Shown piece by piece: positions 62,065 through 64,000 of a stretch of 64,000 bases of DNA. Source of the DNA: DATCBF01 sp964401995 (lineage in GTDB: Bacteria > Actinomycetota > Thermoleophilia > Solirubrobacterales > 70-9). The DNA lies in assembly GCA_964401995.1 (NCBI GenBank), contig CAYOAP010000004.1, positions 62,001 through 126,000 of the forward strand, written 5' to 3'. The notes beneath the pieces were generated by a model. It saw only the letters and a list, made by a program, of their open reading frames with translations, did no database searches and was not told the origin of the DNA. The translations under genes were made by a program, and so were the position numbers. Positions within the stretch are counted from its first letter, which is position 1. Each line of letters opens with the position of its first letter.

Positions 62065-63141
62065 GTGGCCGAGCTTCGTCGCACTCCTCTCTATGAGCAG
62101 CATGTTGGGCTCGGGGCCAAGTTGGTTCCTTTTGCCGGATGGGAGATGCCTATCCAGTACGAGGGGATCCTTGAGGAGCACTCGGCTGTGCGGACCCATG
62201 CCGGGATGTTTGATGTCTCTCATATGGGCGAGGTGGAAGTTGAGGGGCCCGGGGCGCTTGCCTTTTTGCAGCGGGTGCTCTCGAATGACGTTGCTGCGAT
62301 TGCGGTGGGGGGCGCTCAGTACTCCTGCCTTTGCAACGAGGAGGGTGGCGTCCTTGACGACCTCTTCACCTACCGGCTCGGCGGCGACCGCTTCCTGATC
62401 GTCACCAATTCGGCCAACCACGAGGCCGACCTGGCCTGGCTTGGCGCTCACAGCCGCGACCTGGACGTCTCGATCCGCGACGTCGCCGACCGTTACGCGA
62501 TGCTCGCGGTGCAGGGTCCGCACGCCCGCCAAATCGTCACTGGCGCCCTCGGCATCGAGCTTCCGGCGCGGATGCACGTGGCCCACGCCCGGGTCGGCGG
62601 CCGCCCCGCCCTGGTCTGCGGCACCGGCTACACCGGCGAGGACGGGGTCGAGCTGCTGATCGATCCCGAGATCGCGCCGGCGATCTGGGCCGAGCTGCTC
62701 GACGCCGGCGTCGTCCCCTGCGGGCTCGGCGCCCGCGACACGCTGCGGCTGGAGGTCTGCTTCCATCTGCACGGCAACGACCTTTCCCCCGAGCGCAACC
62801 CGATCGAGGCCGGGCTCGGCTGGTGCTGCAAGGAGGCGACGGGCTTCATCGGCGCGGAGGCGATCGCCCGGGCCAGGGCCGAGGGCCCGGCCGAGAAGCT
62901 GGCGCCGTTCAAGATCGAGGGCGTCGGCATCGCCCGCCAGGGCAACCCGGTCCTGGCCGGCGGCGAGCCGGCTGGCGTCGTCACCTCCGGCACCTTCTCG
63001 CCCTCGCTTGAGATCGGGATCGGGATGGCCTACGTGCGCGCCGGCCTGGCCGAGCCCGGGACCGAGGTCGAGATCGATGTGCGCGGCAAGCATCGCCCCG
63101 CCCGGATAGCTTCCAAGCCCCTCTACTCGAAGGAGAAGTGA
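62065..63141 (+). CDS. gcvT: Glycine cleavage system aminomethyltransferase (T protein)
   Basis: 358 residues, GTG start. RRTPLYEQHVGLGAKLVPFAGWEMPIQYEGILEEHSAVRTHAGMFDVSHMGEV is the folate-binding start, VQGPHAR, CGTGYTGEDGVELLI and GLGARDTLRLEVCFHLHGNDL follow. The protein releases ammonia from the aminomethyl-lipoyl H protein and passes the one-carbon unit to tetrahydrofolate. gcvH follows after one base. The GTG is picked because TAGCCT lies 8 nt upstream. Confidence 0.95.
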   Translation: MAELRRTPLYEQHVGLGAKLVPFAGWEMPIQYEGILEEHSAVRTHAGMFDVSHMGEVEVEGPGALAFLQRVLSNDVAAIAVGGAQYSCLCNEEGGVLDDLFTYRLGGDRFLIVTNSANHEADLAWLGAHSRDLDVSIRDVADRYAMLAVQGPHARQIVTGALGIELPARMHVAHARVGGRPALVCGTGYTGEDGVELLIDPEIAPAIWAELLDAGVVPCGLGARDTLRLEVCFHLHGNDLSPERNPIEAGLGWCCKEATGFIGAEAIARARAEGPAEKLAPFKIEGVGIARQGNPVLAGGEPAGVVTSGTFSPSLEIGIGMAYVRAGLAEPGTEVEIDVRGKHRPARIASKPLYSKEK

Positions 63142-63142
63142 C

Positions 63143-63535
63143 GTGCCCGAGGCCAGCTACCCCGATGACCTGCGCTACCACCCCGAGCACGACTGGGCCC
63201 GGATCGAGGGCGAGGTGGCGACGCTGGGGATCACCTGGTACGCCCAGGACTCGCTGGGCGAGGTCGTCTTCTACGACCCGCCCGAGGTCGGGGCGACGAT
63301 CGCCAAGGACGCCTCTTACGCCGAGGTCGAGTCGGTCAAGGCCGTCTCCGACGTGATCGCCCCCGTCTCCGGCGAGATCGTCGAGATCAACGAGGCGCTG
63401 GCCGACGCGCCGGAGAAGATCAACGAGGATTCCTACGGCGAGGGCTGGCTGGTCAAGGTCAAGCTCAGCGACCCGGCGGAGGCGGATCAGCTGCTGAGCG
63501 CGGCCGATTACCGCAATCTGCTGGAAAGCAGCTGA
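63143..63535 (+). CDS. gcvH: Glycine cleavage system H protein
   Basis: 130 residues, GTG start. YHPEHDWARIEGEVATLGITWYAQDSLGEVVFYDPPEVG leads to the lipoylation hairpin VESVKAVSDV with Lys at about residue 66. PVSGEIVEINEAL and INEDSYGEGWLVKVKL complete the fold. The lipoyl arm shuttles the aminomethyl group between P and T proteins. It follows gcvT directly. Confidence 0.97.
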   Translation: MPEASYPDDLRYHPEHDWARIEGEVATLGITWYAQDSLGEVVFYDPPEVGATIAKDASYAEVESVKAVSDVIAPVSGEIVEINEALADAPEKINEDSYGEGWLVKVKLSDPAEADQLLSAADYRNLLESS

Positions 63536-63559
63536 GGAATCCCGGTCCTCTCACTTCCG

Positions 63560-63565
63560 TAGCCT
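63560..63565 (+). promoter_or_regulatory. -10 hexamer TAGCCT, probable leaderless promoter of gcvPA
   Basis: TAGCCT is followed by seven bases and the GTG at 63573. Confidence 0.5.
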
Positions 63566-63572
63566 TCCCCTG

Positions 63573-64000
63573 GTGACCCGCTACACCTCCGCCACCGCCG
63601 GCGACCGGGCTGAGATGCTCGCCGCGATCGGCGTCGACTCGGCCGCCGATCTCTTCGAGCAGATCCCTGAGCCGCTGCGGCTCGGCCGCCCGCTGCGCCT
63701 GCCCGACGGGATGAGCGAGGCCGAGGTCTACGAGCGGCTGGCCGAGCTGGCGGGGCGCAACGCCGATGCCGAAGCGCAGGTCTGCTTCGTCGGGGCGGGG
63801 ATGTACGACCATTACGTGCCGGCGATCGTCGACGCGATCACCCAGCGCTCGGAGTTCCTCACCCCCTACACGCCCTACCAGCCGGAGATCTCCCAGGGCG
63901 GGCTGCAGGTGATGTTCGAGTTCCAGACCGCGATGTCGGAGCTGACCGGGCTGCCGGTCTCCAACGCCGGCCTCTACGAGGGGCCCTCGGCGCTGGCCTC
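63573..64000 (+). CDS. gcvPA: Glycine dehydrogenase (decarboxylating) subunit 1, truncated by window end
   Basis: The GTG at 63573 opens a frame that runs off the window. It reads TRYTSATAGDRAEMLAAIGV, DLFEQIPEPLRL, CFVGAGMYDHYVPAIVDAI, EFLTPYTPYQPEISQGGLQ and FQTAMSELTGLPVSNAGLYEG, which is the N-terminal half of the split P protein (GcvPA), not the long one-chain GcvP. With PLP, it decarboxylates glycine and hands the rest to GcvH. gcvPB is expected beyond the edge. Confidence 0.95.
   Translation, partial: MTRYTSATAGDRAEMLAAIGVDSAADLFEQIPEPLRLGRPLRLPDGMSEAEVYERLAELAGRNADAEAQVCFVGAGMYDHYVPAIVDAITQRSEFLTPYTPYQPEISQGGLQVMFEFQTAMSELTGLPVSNAGLYEGPSALA

Overview
The window is GC-rich actinobacterial DNA and most resembles the class Thermoleophilia (Solirubrobacterales/Conexibacter type). 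Supporting signs are the complete division and cell-wall (dcw) cluster with MraZ, a MurE with the meso-diaminopimelate DNPR motif, a secreted protein of the 'PSPALxIxxIALFVALSGTVYA + PGNRLKPGSV repeat' type, RDRAA-rich linkers in a cyclic-di-GMP protein, GTG starts, and many genes that appear to be translated from leaderless mRNAs. No CRISPR array or prophage is visible. The assignment is an inference from gene content.

Layout. 1-8.7 kb: metabolic and membrane genes, two tRNAs (Leu-CAG, Glu-CTC), a LolA/LppX-like protein gene next to an intact IS481-family element with a 6-bp ACTAGT duplication, a glycosyltransferase-like membrane protein and a REC-PAS-HD-GYP-GGDEF protein. 8.7-12.3 kb: an accessory block with three related winged-helix regulators, an XRE regulator, and a non-coding-looking 0.6 kb stretch holding a duplicated 18-residue micropeptide gene and two further micro-ORFs, all with ribosome binding sites. 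12.2-27.7 kb: oxidoreductases, a DUF3556/FAD oxidoreductase pair, a large secreted protein, a YCII/sigma-factor pair, a TetR-controlled hydrolase pair with two operators, a secreted trypsin-like protease.

27.9-34.3 kb: a cobalamin riboswitch followed by two DUF4430 (transcobalamin C-terminal-like) proteins, EcfT, a double EcfA and an S component fused to a prenyltransferase-like repeat barrel. Together they look like an energy-coupling-factor vitamin B12 importer that carries both halves of the intrinsic-factor fold. 34.3-37.9 kb: nitroreductase, glpD, a Rho-like protein without a usable P-loop, and an unknown gene. 38.0-44.8 kb: a Tad-pilus cluster (DUF192, response regulator, histidine kinase, cpaB, cpaF, tadB, tadC). 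Three of its genes share a conserved element directly before the start codon.

45.7-61.9 kb: dcw cluster in the order mraZ rsmH ftsL ftsI murE murF mraY [two small membrane genes] murD ftsW murG murC murB ftsQ ftsZ. mraZ has three 10-bp-spaced MraZ boxes over its promoter and an 18-bp leader hairpin. The cluster makes UDP-MurNAc-pentapeptide and lipid II (MurB, MurC, MurD, MurE, MurF, MraY, MurG) and the septal machine (FtsZ, FtsW, FtsI, FtsL, FtsQ). 62.0-64.0 kb: glycine cleavage genes gcvT, gcvH and the start of gcvPA. Long perfect inverted repeats sit in or beside genes at 31.5, 34.0, 53.3 and 62.0 kb.
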